32,201 nt of DNA, from contig CAZQDA010000023.1 of the NCBI GenBank assembly GCA_964592155.1, forward strand, positions 1 through 32,201, read 5' to 3'. Shown here piece by piece: positions 15,163-22,391 of this stretch. Numbering within the stretch: the stretch's first letter is position 1; every line of letters begins with the position of its first letter. The translations under genes and the position numbers were made by a program. Source of the stretch: Christensenella sp964592155. Its GTDB lineage: Bacteria; Bacillota; Clostridia; Christensenellales; Christensenellaceae. Below the pieces are notes generated by a model. That model saw only the letters and a program-made list of their open reading frames with translations, did no database searches and was not told the DNA's origin.

Positions 15163-15912
15163 CTATTTCGACCCCAACGCTTCCTGCGCGATTTTAACCG
15201 TGGCGGTAAGCCCGATCCTGTCCGCGCCTGCACAAATTAATTCCTGTGCCTTTTCAAGCGTCTTTACACCGCCGTCAATTTTGATTTTCACGTTTTTGCC
15301 GAGTATTTCTTTTGCGAAACGGATATCAGCCGTATCCGCTCCTTTGCCGCTCAATACGTTTTGTATCTTCACGAACTCCACGCCGCAGGAGCGCGCCATG
15401 TTGAGCACTTCCGCCTTTTCATCGTCTGTGTAAACGCAATGCTCGAACACGGCCTTCACCTGTGCCTTGCCCTGCGCTACCTGGACGACTTCCTCCAAAT
15501 CCCTGCGGGCGTCCGCCATGCTGCCGGACTTCACTGCCAGCATATTGATGGCAACATCGAGTTCCTGCGCGCCGTTTTTGATGCACTCGCGCGCTTCGGC
15601 AACCTTTGCCGCCGTGGACATCGCCCCGTGCGGGAAACCGATTGCCGCGCACACCGCAACGCTCGATCCTCGCAGGCAGTCCGCCGCCGCCGATACATAA
15701 TAGGGCGCGACGCACACCGCTCCCACGCAATATCTGCGCGCATGTGCGCATTCCTCGCGGATTTTCTCCACAGAGATATCCGGATTCAGCAGGGAATGCT
15801 CCAGCTTTGACGGCACCTCAAACGCATCGCCGCAGGCTGTGGGAATCCCCGCGCCCGAGCTTTGCACATGAACCTGCTCCATAACTTCTTTGATAATCTT
15901 GTCTATATCCAT
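15163..15912 (-). CDS. Divergent DeoC-like aldolase lacking phosphate-binding loops
   Basis: A 249-residue DeoC paralogue of the Fe-S-tailed aldolase. By alignment it keeps the catalytic triad D119 (LDVAIN), K182 (EFVKIQ) and K211 (KIDGG). The STG phosphate loop after the Schiff-base lysine is replaced by QNV, and GTSSG near the C-terminus is replaced by GLTAT. It may therefore cleave a non-phosphorylated or otherwise different 2-deoxy substrate, or have a non-catalytic role. Residues 1-14 (MDIDKIIKEVMEQV) are nearly the same as the targeting helix of the other DeoC. The ATG at 15912 is preferred because of that helix; a GTG at 15924 is possible and the ribosome site is weak for both. Confidence 0.85.
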   Translation of the reverse strand: MDIDKIIKEVMEQVHVQSSGAGIPTACGDAFEVPSKLEHSLLNPDISVEKIREECAHARRYCVGAVCVAPYYVSAAADCLRGSSVAVCAAIGFPHGAMSTAAKVAEARECIKNGAQELDVAINMLAVKSGSMADARRDLEEVVQVAQGKAQVKAVFEHCVYTDDEKAEVLNMARSCGVEFVKIQNVLSGKGADTADIRFAKEILGKNVKIKIDGGVKTLEKAQELICAGADRIGLTATVKIAQEALGSK

Positions 15913-15928
15913 TCCTTGCACCACTTGT

Positions 15929-16216
15929 CTAGTTCAGCTGTTGTGTTTTCCCGTCATAGGTGAAGCTGTCCAGTACACCGCATATCGTAACGTCAGCGAT
16001 AATGTCTTTATCGAGGAGCATATTTGCCGCCCCGCCGTCAACATTAACCAGAACGACGTCTCCCACGCCAGCCTGACCCGCGTCAAACGCGATCAGGCGG
16101 TTTCCGTCAGGAGCACCGTTTTCGTCCAGATATTCAATGATCATCAGCTTATATCCGTAATAGGATTGATCCTTGATCGTGGAAACCACATTTCCGACAA
16201 CCTTTGCAATTCTCAT
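15929..16216 (-). CDS. BMC-P shell vertex protein (EutN/CcmL family)
   Basis: The 95-residue protein is a pentameric vertex protein of the EutN/CcmL/PduN family. It begins MRIAKVVGNVVSTIKD, has the conserved GVGDVVLVNVDGGAA loop, and ends with ICGVLDSFTYDG. BMC-P pentamers cap the vertices of the icosahedral shell. It is one of three BMC-P genes in the operon and follows a BMC-H gene with AAGGGAAGGGG as ribosome site. Confidence 0.95.
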   Translation of the reverse strand: MRIAKVVGNVVSTIKDQSYYGYKLMIIEYLDENGAPDGNRLIAFDAGQAGVGDVVLVNVDGGAANMLLDKDIIADVTICGVLDSFTYDGKTQQLN

Positions 16217-16231
16217 TGCAATCCCCTTCCC

Positions 16232-16507
16232 TTATTTTTTGGGCAGGATCATTTCCACGTCGCCGTGCGGGCTGGGGATCACATGTACGCCATACAGGTC
16301 TCCAACTCTCTTTGCCGCTGCCGCGCCTGCGTCAACCGCTGCCTTTACCGCGCCGACATCACCGCGAACCATCACTGTCACAAGGCCGCTGCCAATCTGC
16401 TCTTTGCCGATCAGCATTACGTCAGCCGCTTTTACCATTGCATCCGCCGCTTCAATCGAACCGATCAGACCTTTTGTTTCTACCATTCCTAAAGCTAATT
16501 TTTCCAT
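16232..16507 (-). CDS. BMC-H hexameric shell protein (PduA-like), copy 2
   Basis: A 91-residue single BMC-domain protein of the PduA/EutM type (LGMVETKGLIGSIEAADAMV). The pore motif is IGSG at about residues 38-41, and RGDVGAVKAAVDAGAAAAKR forms the edge helix. It ends at PSPHGDVEMILPKK. Hexamers of this protein tile the shell facets, and the Ser in the pore resembles the small polar-metabolite pore of PduA. It is about 90% identical by eye to the other BMC-H gene at 16803-17108 but lacks that copy's C-terminal extension. Confidence 0.97.
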   Translation of the reverse strand: MEKLALGMVETKGLIGSIEAADAMVKAADVMLIGKEQIGSGLVTVMVRGDVGAVKAAVDAGAAAAKRVGDLYGVHVIPSPHGDVEMILPKK

Positions 16508-16531
16508 TTTGTTAACCTCACAATAAATTAT

Positions 16532-16798
16532 TTATAATGTTTCTCTATATTGATCAATGAATCCCACGATTGCGGCATCCGCAGGAGTATACTCCTTGCG
16601 AAACATACGCGCCGCCTCCTTGGAACCGATCAGATATACAAAATCTCCTCTGCCGGCCTGCCGGGTTGCATCCGCCGCCACGATCATTTTTGTCTTTTTT
16701 CCGTTTTCAATCAATTTGACCACCAAAAGCGGAATATTATTTAAGTTTTCTTCTTTGATCGTCGCCACGACTCTGCCGACAACTTCTCCGGTGTACAT
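16532..16798 (-). CDS. BMC-P shell vertex protein (EutN/CcmL family)
   Basis: An 88-residue EutN/CcmL-type protein. It starts MYTGEVVGRVVATIKEE, contains ADATRQAGRGDFVYLIGSKEAA, and ends with IVGFIDQYRETL. The bulky YLIGSKEAARMF segment differs from the Gly-rich equivalent in the other two BMC-P proteins and resembles PduN/EutN variants. It is sandwiched between the two BMC-H genes, four bases after the first one, so translation is probably coupled. Confidence 0.93.
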   Translation of the reverse strand: MYTGEVVGRVVATIKEENLNNIPLLVVKLIENGKKTKMIVAADATRQAGRGDFVYLIGSKEAARMFRKEYTPADAAIVGFIDQYRETL

Positions 16799-16802
16799 CG
16801 GT

Positions 16803-17108
16803 TTACTTTCCCGCGGGCGTAATTGTCGCTTTTGCTACCGTGGGCAGAATTGTCTCCACATCGCCGTGCGGGCTCGGGATCACATGTACGCCGTACAGGT
16901 CTCCGACTCTCTTTGCCGCTGCCGCGCCTGCGTCAACCGATGCTTTTACCGCGCCAACGTCGCCGCGTACCATCACCGTAACAAGACCGCTGCCAATCTG
17001 CTGTTTTCCGATCAGTTTCACGTCAGCCGCTTTCACCATTGCGTCAGCCGCTTCAATTGCGCCGATCAAGCCCTTTGTTTCCACCATTCCGAGTGCTTCT
17101 TTTGACAT
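16803..17108 (-). CDS. BMC-H hexameric shell protein (PduA-like), copy 1 with C-terminal extension
   Basis: A 101-residue BMC-domain protein nearly identical to the neighbouring copy through about residue 87. It has the IGSG pore motif and the RGDVGAVKASVDAGAAAAKR helix, then a ten-residue Ala/Thr-rich C-terminal extension (VAKATITPAGK). Differences such as Met/Lys at residue 31 and Glu/Gln at residue 36 could change pore-flanking charge. GGGAGG lies upstream of the ATG. Confidence 0.97.
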   Translation of the reverse strand: MSKEALGMVETKGLIGAIEAADAMVKAADVKLIGKQQIGSGLVTVMVRGDVGAVKASVDAGAAAAKRVGDLYGVHVIPSPHGDVETILPTVAKATITPAGK

Positions 17109-17129
17109 TTCTATTGATCCTCCCAGATT

Positions 17130-17678
17130 TTATATTAGCGATTTGATTATATCAGGATGCGGCGAAGGTATTACTACGCTGGCCGACATCAAACCCTGCG
17201 CTTCCGGTACGGCTTTTGCCGCATCTACAGCGGCTTTCACCGCCGCGACATCGCCGGTCATCGTGATAAACGATTTCCCGCCGAGGCCTCTTCCCAATCT
17301 GATTTCGATGAGATTGATATCCGCCGCTTTCACCGCTGCATCAGCTGTGATCACAGCTGCGCACAGCGAGAAGGTTTCCATCACGCCCACCGCATTCACA
17401 CGGCCGATTTCGCTGCAGGCGTTGACCGCCCGCGGAACCTGCTCGTGTATCCCGGAAATGACGACGCTGTCAATGAGCATTGCTCCCGCAGACTCTTTGC
17501 CCGCTTTTACGCTTGCATTGATCGCCGCGACGTCCCCCGTCACAATTACAATATACTTTCCCGCGCACACCGGCTGCGCCGTGACAAGCTCCACAGCCGC
17601 CGCCTTGAGCATGGTATCTGCTGCCTCTATTCCCGCCGGTATGCTTACGATTTCAACCATTCCCAGTGAGTTCATCAT
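17130..17678 (-). CDS. pduT: BMC-T trimeric shell protein (PduT-like) with putative pore Fe-S site
   Basis: The 182-residue protein has two tandem BMC domains: LGMVEIVSIPAGIEAADTM in the first and VGVMETFSLCAAVITADAAV in the second, joined near residue 92. C38 (AQPVCAGKY) lies where PduT carries the Cys that, from three subunits, holds a [4Fe-4S] cluster in the central pore. Such a pore can pass electrons across the shell, and the adjacent PduS-like protein is the usual partner. The ATG overlaps the PduS stop codon; AGGGG precedes it. Confidence 0.92.
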   Translation of the reverse strand: MMNSLGMVEIVSIPAGIEAADTMLKAAAVELVTAQPVCAGKYIVIVTGDVAAINASVKAGKESAGAMLIDSVVISGIHEQVPRAVNACSEIGRVNAVGVMETFSLCAAVITADAAVKAADINLIEIRLGRGLGGKSFITMTGDVAAVKAAVDAAKAVPEAQGLMSASVVIPSPHPDIIKSLI

Positions 17679-18988
17679 TTGGTTCCCCTTATCTCAATCC
17701 AGTCTTGCGTCACTTTTGTAACGGTTCCTGTGATGCTCGCGTGAATTTTTGCGCCCAACGCCTTTTCCTTGATATCCGCGATCATCGTTCCCCGCTTCAC
17801 CTGCTGGCCTTCCTTTACCACCGCAACCGCCGGCGCGCCTATGTGCATTTTAAGCGGTATTTTTACCACATCCGTTTTTAGCCTGTTTTGCTGCATGGGA
17901 GCCGGCACGTCAAACTCCGAAATTCCCAGCCGCGATATGATGCGCGACACCGGAAGCTTTTTGGTATCAAAGCACGAATCCACCGTGGTGAATACTTCCT
18001 TTTTGGGCTTTACGCCCGCGCCCATGAGCTGCACCTTGAACCGTTGCATAATCTTGGAGGGCTTCAGCCCGAAGTTACAGGCATAGTAGGTGCAAATCCC
18101 GCAATCACAGCAGGAAAACAATCCGTTCATGCTGTTGCCGATGAGATCCGCCCCGTTCGCCACCGCGCGCATTGCCTTATGCGGCGCGACGTTGAGGCCG
18201 AGCGCGTTTCTTGGGCACATTTGCGTACACATGGAGCACTGGCAGCACACTGCCTGTATCACCTGCACATTCATGCAGTCGCTCTTTTTTTCCACAAGCG
18301 GATGGCCTTTGGGAATCGCGAGCAGCCCGCCGGTGGTTTTGGTAACCGGAAAATCCGCCGTTTCGCTCATTTTTCCCATGCACGGCCCGCCGATGACATA
18401 AACGCAGTCCGTGGTGGTTCCGCCCGCCGCCCCAAGCAGCTCCAGCCCTGAAATCCCGACCGGAACCTTTACTGTGCGCGGATTTTTTACCGCTCCGCCC
18501 ACTGTTACAAACTTATCTGTGACACTCTTTCCATTCAGTGCGCGCGCCACTTCCATCAGGGTGCTGACGTTGCACACCACCGCTCCTACATCGAGCGGCA
18601 ATCCACCGGTCGGAACAACGCGTCCCGTTACTTCATAAACGATCTGTTGTTCGTCGCCTGCGGGGTAATAGCTTTTCATGATGTAAAGCTCTACGTCATC
18701 CGCATCTTTGATCGCTTTCTTAAGCGCCTCGATTGCATCCTTATAGTGATCCTTTAAGGCAATTACGCCTTTTTTGGCTCCGGTCTGCTCCATTACCGCG
18801 AGCAATCCTTCCACCACGTCACTTGCGAAATACTGCATCACCTGCTGGTCTACCCGCAGAAGCGGTTCACATTCCGCGCCGTTTGCTATGACATATTCCG
18901 CCTTGCAATTCACTTTTACATGTGTCGGAAATCCTGCTCCGCCCGCGCCTACGATGCCGGCGTCACGAATTTTTTGTGCGATATCCAT
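17675..18988 (-). CDS. pduS: PduS-like RnfC-type flavo-iron-sulfur oxidoreductase
   Basis: The 437-residue product matches PduS/RnfC. A Gly-rich flavin/NADH loop (GAGGAGFPTHVK, residues 14-25) and NGAECEPLL (36-44) are followed by two ferredoxin clusters, C248-x2-C251-x2-C254-x3-C258 and C293-x2-C296-x2-C299-x4-C304. A lipoyl-like C-terminal domain is suggested near residue 390. In Pdu compartments PduS oxidises NADH and works with PduT or reduces cobalamin. No cobalamin-dependent enzyme is visible here, so electron export or NAD+ recycling is more likely. The ATG at 18988 is chosen over an upstream TTG because GAGGA lies eight bases before it. Confidence 0.92.
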   Translation of the reverse strand: MDIAQKIRDAGIVGAGGAGFPTHVKVNCKAEYVIANGAECEPLLRVDQQVMQYFASDVVEGLLAVMEQTGAKKGVIALKDHYKDAIEALKKAIKDADDVELYIMKSYYPAGDEQQIVYEVTGRVVPTGGLPLDVGAVVCNVSTLMEVARALNGKSVTDKFVTVGGAVKNPRTVKVPVGISGLELLGAAGGTTTDCVYVIGGPCMGKMSETADFPVTKTTGGLLAIPKGHPLVEKKSDCMNVQVIQAVCCQCSMCTQMCPRNALGLNVAPHKAMRAVANGADLIGNSMNGLFSCCDCGICTYYACNFGLKPSKIMQRFKVQLMGAGVKPKKEVFTTVDSCFDTKKLPVSRIISRLGISEFDVPAPMQQNRLKTDVVKIPLKMHIGAPAVAVVKEGQQVKRGTMIADIKEKALGAKIHASITGTVTKVTQDWIEIRGTK

Positions 18989-18999
18989 TCCTTCTATCC

Positions 19000-20403
19000 T
19001 CAAATGATCCTAAGATCTCCTTTTAACACGCATCTTCTCGCCCGGGTAAAGGTCTTCGCGCTGGTAAGACCCTCCCCTGTGGGAGTAGCGATTGTGAGGG
19101 TCGCAAACCCTTCTCCTCCAAAGCCGAGTCCTGAATAGGAGGGCGCGTTCTTTACAAAAATAGTTGTGTTCATCACTGACGCCGCTTTGGACATATTGCG
19201 GATATTTGTCGAATGAATGAGCGCCGAATGCTGGCAGCCCTGCTCCGCACGGAACGCTTCGTCAACCGCTTCGTCAATGTTCCTGACCCTTACGATTCCC
19301 AACACAGGCATCAGCATTTCCACCGTGACAAAAGGATGGTTTGCGCTGACCTCCGCGATCACAAGCCGCGGATTTCCGGAATAGGTCACGCCAGACTCCT
19401 GCATGATATAGGTAGCGTCCCTTCCTACAAACTTCCTGTTGATGACAAACTTTCCGTCCTTTTGGATGAGCACTGTGTTCACAATCTTATTGATGTCTTC
19501 TCCGCTTACGCGGTAAGCGCCGTTTTTCTCCATCTCGCTCATGAGCTGGTCGGCAATGCTGTCAAACGCGAAAACCTCTTTTTCCGCAACGCACAGCACA
19601 TTGTTGTCAAAGCTTGCGCCGTCCACGATGTCTTTTGCAGCCTTGGCAATCACAGCCGTATCATCCACGATGACCGGCGGATTTCCTGGGCCTGCCGCCA
19701 CAACCTTTTTGCCTGTTTTCATGGCAACCGCGACAACCGCCTCGCCGCCCGTGATGGACAGCATTTTGATGTCCTTATGGTTCATAATCACCTGGCCGCT
19801 TTCGAGGCTGGGCTCTTTTACCGTTGTAATCAGTGTCGCCGGTCCGCCCGCCGAAACAATCGCTTCGTTTAAAATGCGCATTGCCTCCTGCGAAGCCCTC
19901 TTTGCCGCCGGATGCGGATTATATACCACTGCGTTTCCCGCAGCGATCATGCTGATCGAATTGTTGATGACCGTGGAGGTCGGATTGGTGGAAGGCGTAA
20001 TGGAACCAATCACTCCAAACGGAGCCTGCTCCACAATCGTAAGACCGTCGTCACCGCTATACGCCTGCGTGTGCAAATCTTCAATGCCCGGCGTTTTTTT
20101 CGCGGAAAGCTCATTTTTCATGATCTTATGCTCCACGCTGCCATATCCCGTCTCTTCATGCGCCAACTCCGCAAGCTTCACCGAATTTGCAAGAGCCGCC
20201 TCGCGCATTGCCGAAATCAGTCTTCCACGCTGCTCCAGCGTCATTGTCATAAGCTGTTTTTGTGCGCGCTTTGCGTTTTCCACCGCATCGTTTGCGTCGT
20301 CGCACATCCAGTTTCCGCTGCACATGCCGCCAGAGGCGCCTGTGCCTAAATTCCTGACCGTTTCCTCTACAATTTGTTTGATCTCTTGTTCACTGAGCCC
20401 CAT
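19000..20403 (-). CDS. CoA-acylating aldehyde dehydrogenase (PduP/EutE type)
   Basis: A 467-residue BMC aldehyde dehydrogenase that oxidises an aldehyde with NAD+ and CoA to acyl-CoA; here the substrate is probably acetaldehyde from DeoC. The catalytic Cys is C271 in FDNNVLCVAEKEV. The ITPSTNPTSTVINNS nucleotide segment and the AAGPGNPPVIVDDTA stretch are typical. The first 19 residues (MGLSEQEIKQIVEETVRNL) form an amphipathic helix, followed by a Gly-rich linker, the classic encapsulation tag of PduP. The gene ends in a TTGA overlap region with pduS. Confidence 0.95.
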   Translation of the reverse strand: MGLSEQEIKQIVEETVRNLGTGASGGMCSGNWMCDDANDAVENAKRAQKQLMTMTLEQRGRLISAMREAALANSVKLAELAHEETGYGSVEHKIMKNELSAKKTPGIEDLHTQAYSGDDGLTIVEQAPFGVIGSITPSTNPTSTVINNSISMIAAGNAVVYNPHPAAKRASQEAMRILNEAIVSAGGPATLITTVKEPSLESGQVIMNHKDIKMLSITGGEAVVAVAMKTGKKVVAAGPGNPPVIVDDTAVIAKAAKDIVDGASFDNNVLCVAEKEVFAFDSIADQLMSEMEKNGAYRVSGEDINKIVNTVLIQKDGKFVINRKFVGRDATYIMQESGVTYSGNPRLVIAEVSANHPFVTVEMLMPVLGIVRVRNIDEAVDEAFRAEQGCQHSALIHSTNIRNMSKAASVMNTTIFVKNAPSYSGLGFGGEGFATLTIATPTGEGLTSAKTFTRARRCVLKGDLRII

Positions 20404-20424
20404 TTTTCATCCCTCGGTTCCAAA

Positions 20425-20730
20425 TTATTTATTCTCTTTAAACTTTTCAAACACTCTTGCGCCTTCCACATCAATCGAATCGATAATCGCCACAATTGAC
20501 TGGTCAACCGGCTTTCCGTCTGTGATCGGGGTTTGCCTCGAAGAGCTTCCGCCCACACACATCACAACCTCGCCTTCGCCCGCGCCGATTGCGTCCACCG
20601 CAACCATGAGGCTGCCCTTTTCTTCAAAGGTTTCAATATCGATCGGCTTTACAAGCAGCAGCTTGAGCCCTGTGAATTTTTCTGATTTATTGGTACTGAC
20701 AACCGTACCTTTTACTCTTGCAATCTGCAT
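20425..20730 (-). CDS. BMC-P shell vertex protein (EutN/CcmL family), first in operon
   Basis: This 101-residue vertex protein starts MQIARVKGTVVSTNKSEKF, has AIGAGEGEVVMCVGGSSSRQ in the conserved loop, and ends with a long polar tail after AIIDSIDVEG. The SSSRQ segment is characteristic of BMC-P proteins of the CcmL/EutN group. It is separated from the other two BMC-P genes by the enzyme and BMC-T genes. GGGAG lies nine bases before the ATG. Confidence 0.95.
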   Translation of the reverse strand: MQIARVKGTVVSTNKSEKFTGLKLLLVKPIDIETFEEKGSLMVAVDAIGAGEGEVVMCVGGSSSRQTPITDGKPVDQSIVAIIDSIDVEGARVFEKFKENK

Positions 20731-20745
20731 ACTTTCAAACTCCCG

Positions 20746-21420
20746 CTAGTTAATGATGATACCCAGTTCTTTTGCCTTATCCTTTGCCGATGGCGTGATG
20801 ATCGCATTTGCCGCGCACCGCACTTCCTGCGCTTTTGCTTTATAAGCCATTACAATATCCTGCTCTGTCACCAGTGTCAGCTTGTCGCCGTCTTTGGCAA
20901 GCGCGCACTGATAGTTTAAAATTTCCATTCCCATTTCGTCCAGCGTTTCAATCACGGTGACAATCTTTTCGTAGAATGTATTCCGCTTGAACCTGGGCGG
21001 TTTAAAGTCGAGCAGCAAACTGACCTTGCGCCCCCATAAGAGCGCCCGCATAACCAGATGCTCGATGAATCCTTCGTCGTTGCCTGTCGCAATCTTTTCC
21101 AGAAGCCCAACTTTCGGCGTCATGAGCACCACATTTGCACTGCCCGCCACCTTTTCTAAAATGCTGTCCATTTCGTGCTCATCCGCACTCGTGCATCGCC
21201 GTCCCACCGGCGTGAAGGCCGTGCCAAACGTGATAAATTCTGTTTCTTTGCCATATTTTTCATCGATCGTCATAAGCGCCGTTTTAGGGGACGGAATAAA
21301 GGAGGAAACGATCACAACCGTCCCCGACACGTTCTCGTCGGCAGGCTCCATTTCCTTTAAACGGTACAGAACCTCTTCCGTAATTCGATTGATGAGTGCA
21401 TTTAATTCTGTGCTGTTCAC
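20746..21420 (-). CDS. BMC-associated flavoprotein-like protein (HFCD/UbiX-type fold)
   Basis: A 224-residue protein of uncertain function. Residues 1-24 form an amphipathic helix (STELNALINRITEEVLYRL) of the encapsulation type. The core has a Rossmann-like beginning (GTVVIVSSF) and a segment TPKVGLLEKIATGNDEGF (residues 101-118) that resembles the P-x-x-x-x-x-KIA-G-x-x-D motif of flavin-binding HFCD/UbiX proteins. The C-terminus (ANAIITPSAKDKAKELGI) resembles ends of other BMC accessory proteins. Flavin binding and a redox or decarboxylase-like role are possible but unproven. The start is GTG after AGGGG, 12 bases beyond the pduL stop. Confidence 0.7.
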   Translation of the reverse strand: MNSTELNALINRITEEVLYRLKEMEPADENVSGTVVIVSSFIPSPKTALMTIDEKYGKETEFITFGTAFTPVGRRCTSADEHEMDSILEKVAGSANVVLMTPKVGLLEKIATGNDEGFIEHLVMRALLWGRKVSLLLDFKPPRFKRNTFYEKIVTVIETLDEMGMEILNYQCALAKDGDKLTLVTEQDIVMAYKAKAQEVRCAANAIITPSAKDKAKELGIIIN

Positions 21421-21432
21421 AATATCCCCTGC

Positions 21433-22068
21433 TTATATAATTTCAAGAATATCTCCGTTTTTAATACCCGCGGCATTGGCTTCGTCCACATCCAGATGAA
21501 CTTCCATCTCATGCCCGTCTCCGCTTCTCACCAGTACATTTTCAAAAACAACCGCCCGTTCGCCCTTCGATTTCAGGCCGACCACGTCTCCGTCACGAAG
21601 TCCGTATTCCGCCGCCTGCTGCGCCGACAGGTGCAGGTGCCTGGCAGAGACCATCACACCCTCTGAAAGCTCCACGCTCCCATGCTCGCTGACCAGCGTT
21701 CCCCCGGGGGTTCCGGCAATATCGCCGGACATTCTGACAACCGGTTTCACTCCCAGTTTAAAAGAATCCGTAATGGAAATTTCCACCTGTGTGTCTTTTC
21801 TGGCCGGTCCCAGCACACGTATTTTTTCTATTTTTCCTTTCGGCCCCACGAGTGTCACCGTTTCTTTTCCCGCGAACTGCTTCGGCTGGGAAAGCGGCTT
21901 CGTGGGCGAAAGCTCATAACCGTTTCCAAAGAGCGTATCGATGTCATGTCTGCTAAGATGGACATGGCGGTTGGAGGCCGCAACCGGAACAAACCGTTTT
22001 CCGGTACTCTCTTTTATCGCTTTGAGTACGCCAACGCGTATTTTCAATCCAAGTTCCTGCTGATCCAA
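21433..22068 (-). CDS. pduL: Phosphate acyltransferase PduL
   Basis: The 211-residue BMC phosphotransacylase converts acyl-CoA and phosphate to acyl-phosphate and recycles CoA in the lumen. It has two PduL domains with zinc-binding histidines in VAASNRHVHLS and VMVSARHLHLS, and a C-terminal MEVHLDVDEANAAGI. A TTG at 22068 is preferred over an in-frame TTG ten codons upstream: AGGCGGGG lies seven bases before it, and the product then begins with the short helix MDQQELGLKIRVGVLKAI typical of encapsulated PduL. It is the first gene of the BMC operon, directly downstream of the putative promoter. No acetate/propionate kinase gene lies nearby. Confidence 0.93.
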   Translation of the reverse strand: MDQQELGLKIRVGVLKAIKESTGKRFVPVAASNRHVHLSRHDIDTLFGNGYELSPTKPLSQPKQFAGKETVTLVGPKGKIEKIRVLGPARKDTQVEISITDSFKLGVKPVVRMSGDIAGTPGGTLVSEHGSVELSEGVMVSARHLHLSAQQAAEYGLRDGDVVGLKSKGERAVVFENVLVRSGDGHEMEVHLDVDEANAAGIKNGDILEII

Positions 22069-22133
22069 GGTGTGTCCCCGCCTCCGTTTCTTATGCAAGC
22101 GATTTATCGTTCGTTTTCATAGCCCTCATTCAG

Positions 22134-22147
22134 TGAAATCGCTGTAA
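22134..22147 (+). promoter_or_regulatory. cre-like element in the pduL leader
   Basis: TGAAATCGCTGTAA matches the CcpA/LacI-type core TGNNANCGNTNNCA at all but one fixed position. It lies downstream of the predicted start point, where a bound repressor would block elongation. A close inverted copy is at 22515-22528. The binding protein is not known. Confidence 0.35.
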
Positions 22148-22294
22148 AAAAGGCAATACAAAGCACACAGGTGCATCTCTTCTTTTTTTGCACTTTTCTC
22201 TCTTCTTCACTTTTTTGATTGTTGCTTTTGCAGAAAAAACTGCACTGTCTATTTGAGCTATTCTTTTACAAATTCAATGCTTTTGTCTACTACC

Positions 22295-22323
22295 AAAATA
22301 GTGCAAATTCAGAGGAAAGTCAA
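22295..22323 (-). promoter_or_regulatory. Putative sigma-A promoter of the BMC operon
   Basis: On the minus strand, TTGACT (22318-22323, five of six consensus positions) and TATTTT (22295-22300, four of six) are separated by exactly 17 bases. Transcription would begin near 22288, giving a leader of about 220 bases before pduL. No better pair was found in this gap on that strand. Confidence 0.5.
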
Positions 22324-22350
22324 GGCGTTTTTGCATTTTAATTCAAATTA

Positions 22351-22364
22351 TGAAATTTATTTCA
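22351..22364. promoter_or_regulatory. Candidate SorC-type operator, palindrome 1
   Basis: TGAAATTTATTTCA is a perfect TGAAAT/ATTTCA inverted repeat around two bases. It lies at roughly -63 to -76 from the inferred BMC promoter start. The arms resemble those reported for DeoR-type operators of the SorC family, which suggests the operon's own regulator as ligand. Confidence 0.5.
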
Positions 22365-22391
22365 CAACCGCATTTTCGCAGCGATTCTTGC

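Noticed and set aside
15929..17108. Repeated DNA as a mobile element or CRISPR
   Set aside because: The repeats are the two homologous BMC-H coding regions; there are no terminal repeats, transposase or evenly spaced short repeats.
19541..20749. About 400-codon plus-strand frame opposite the aldehyde dehydrogenase and a BMC-P gene
   Set aside because: It spans two well-supported minus-strand genes and has Ser/Pro/Thr-rich shadow composition with no motif.
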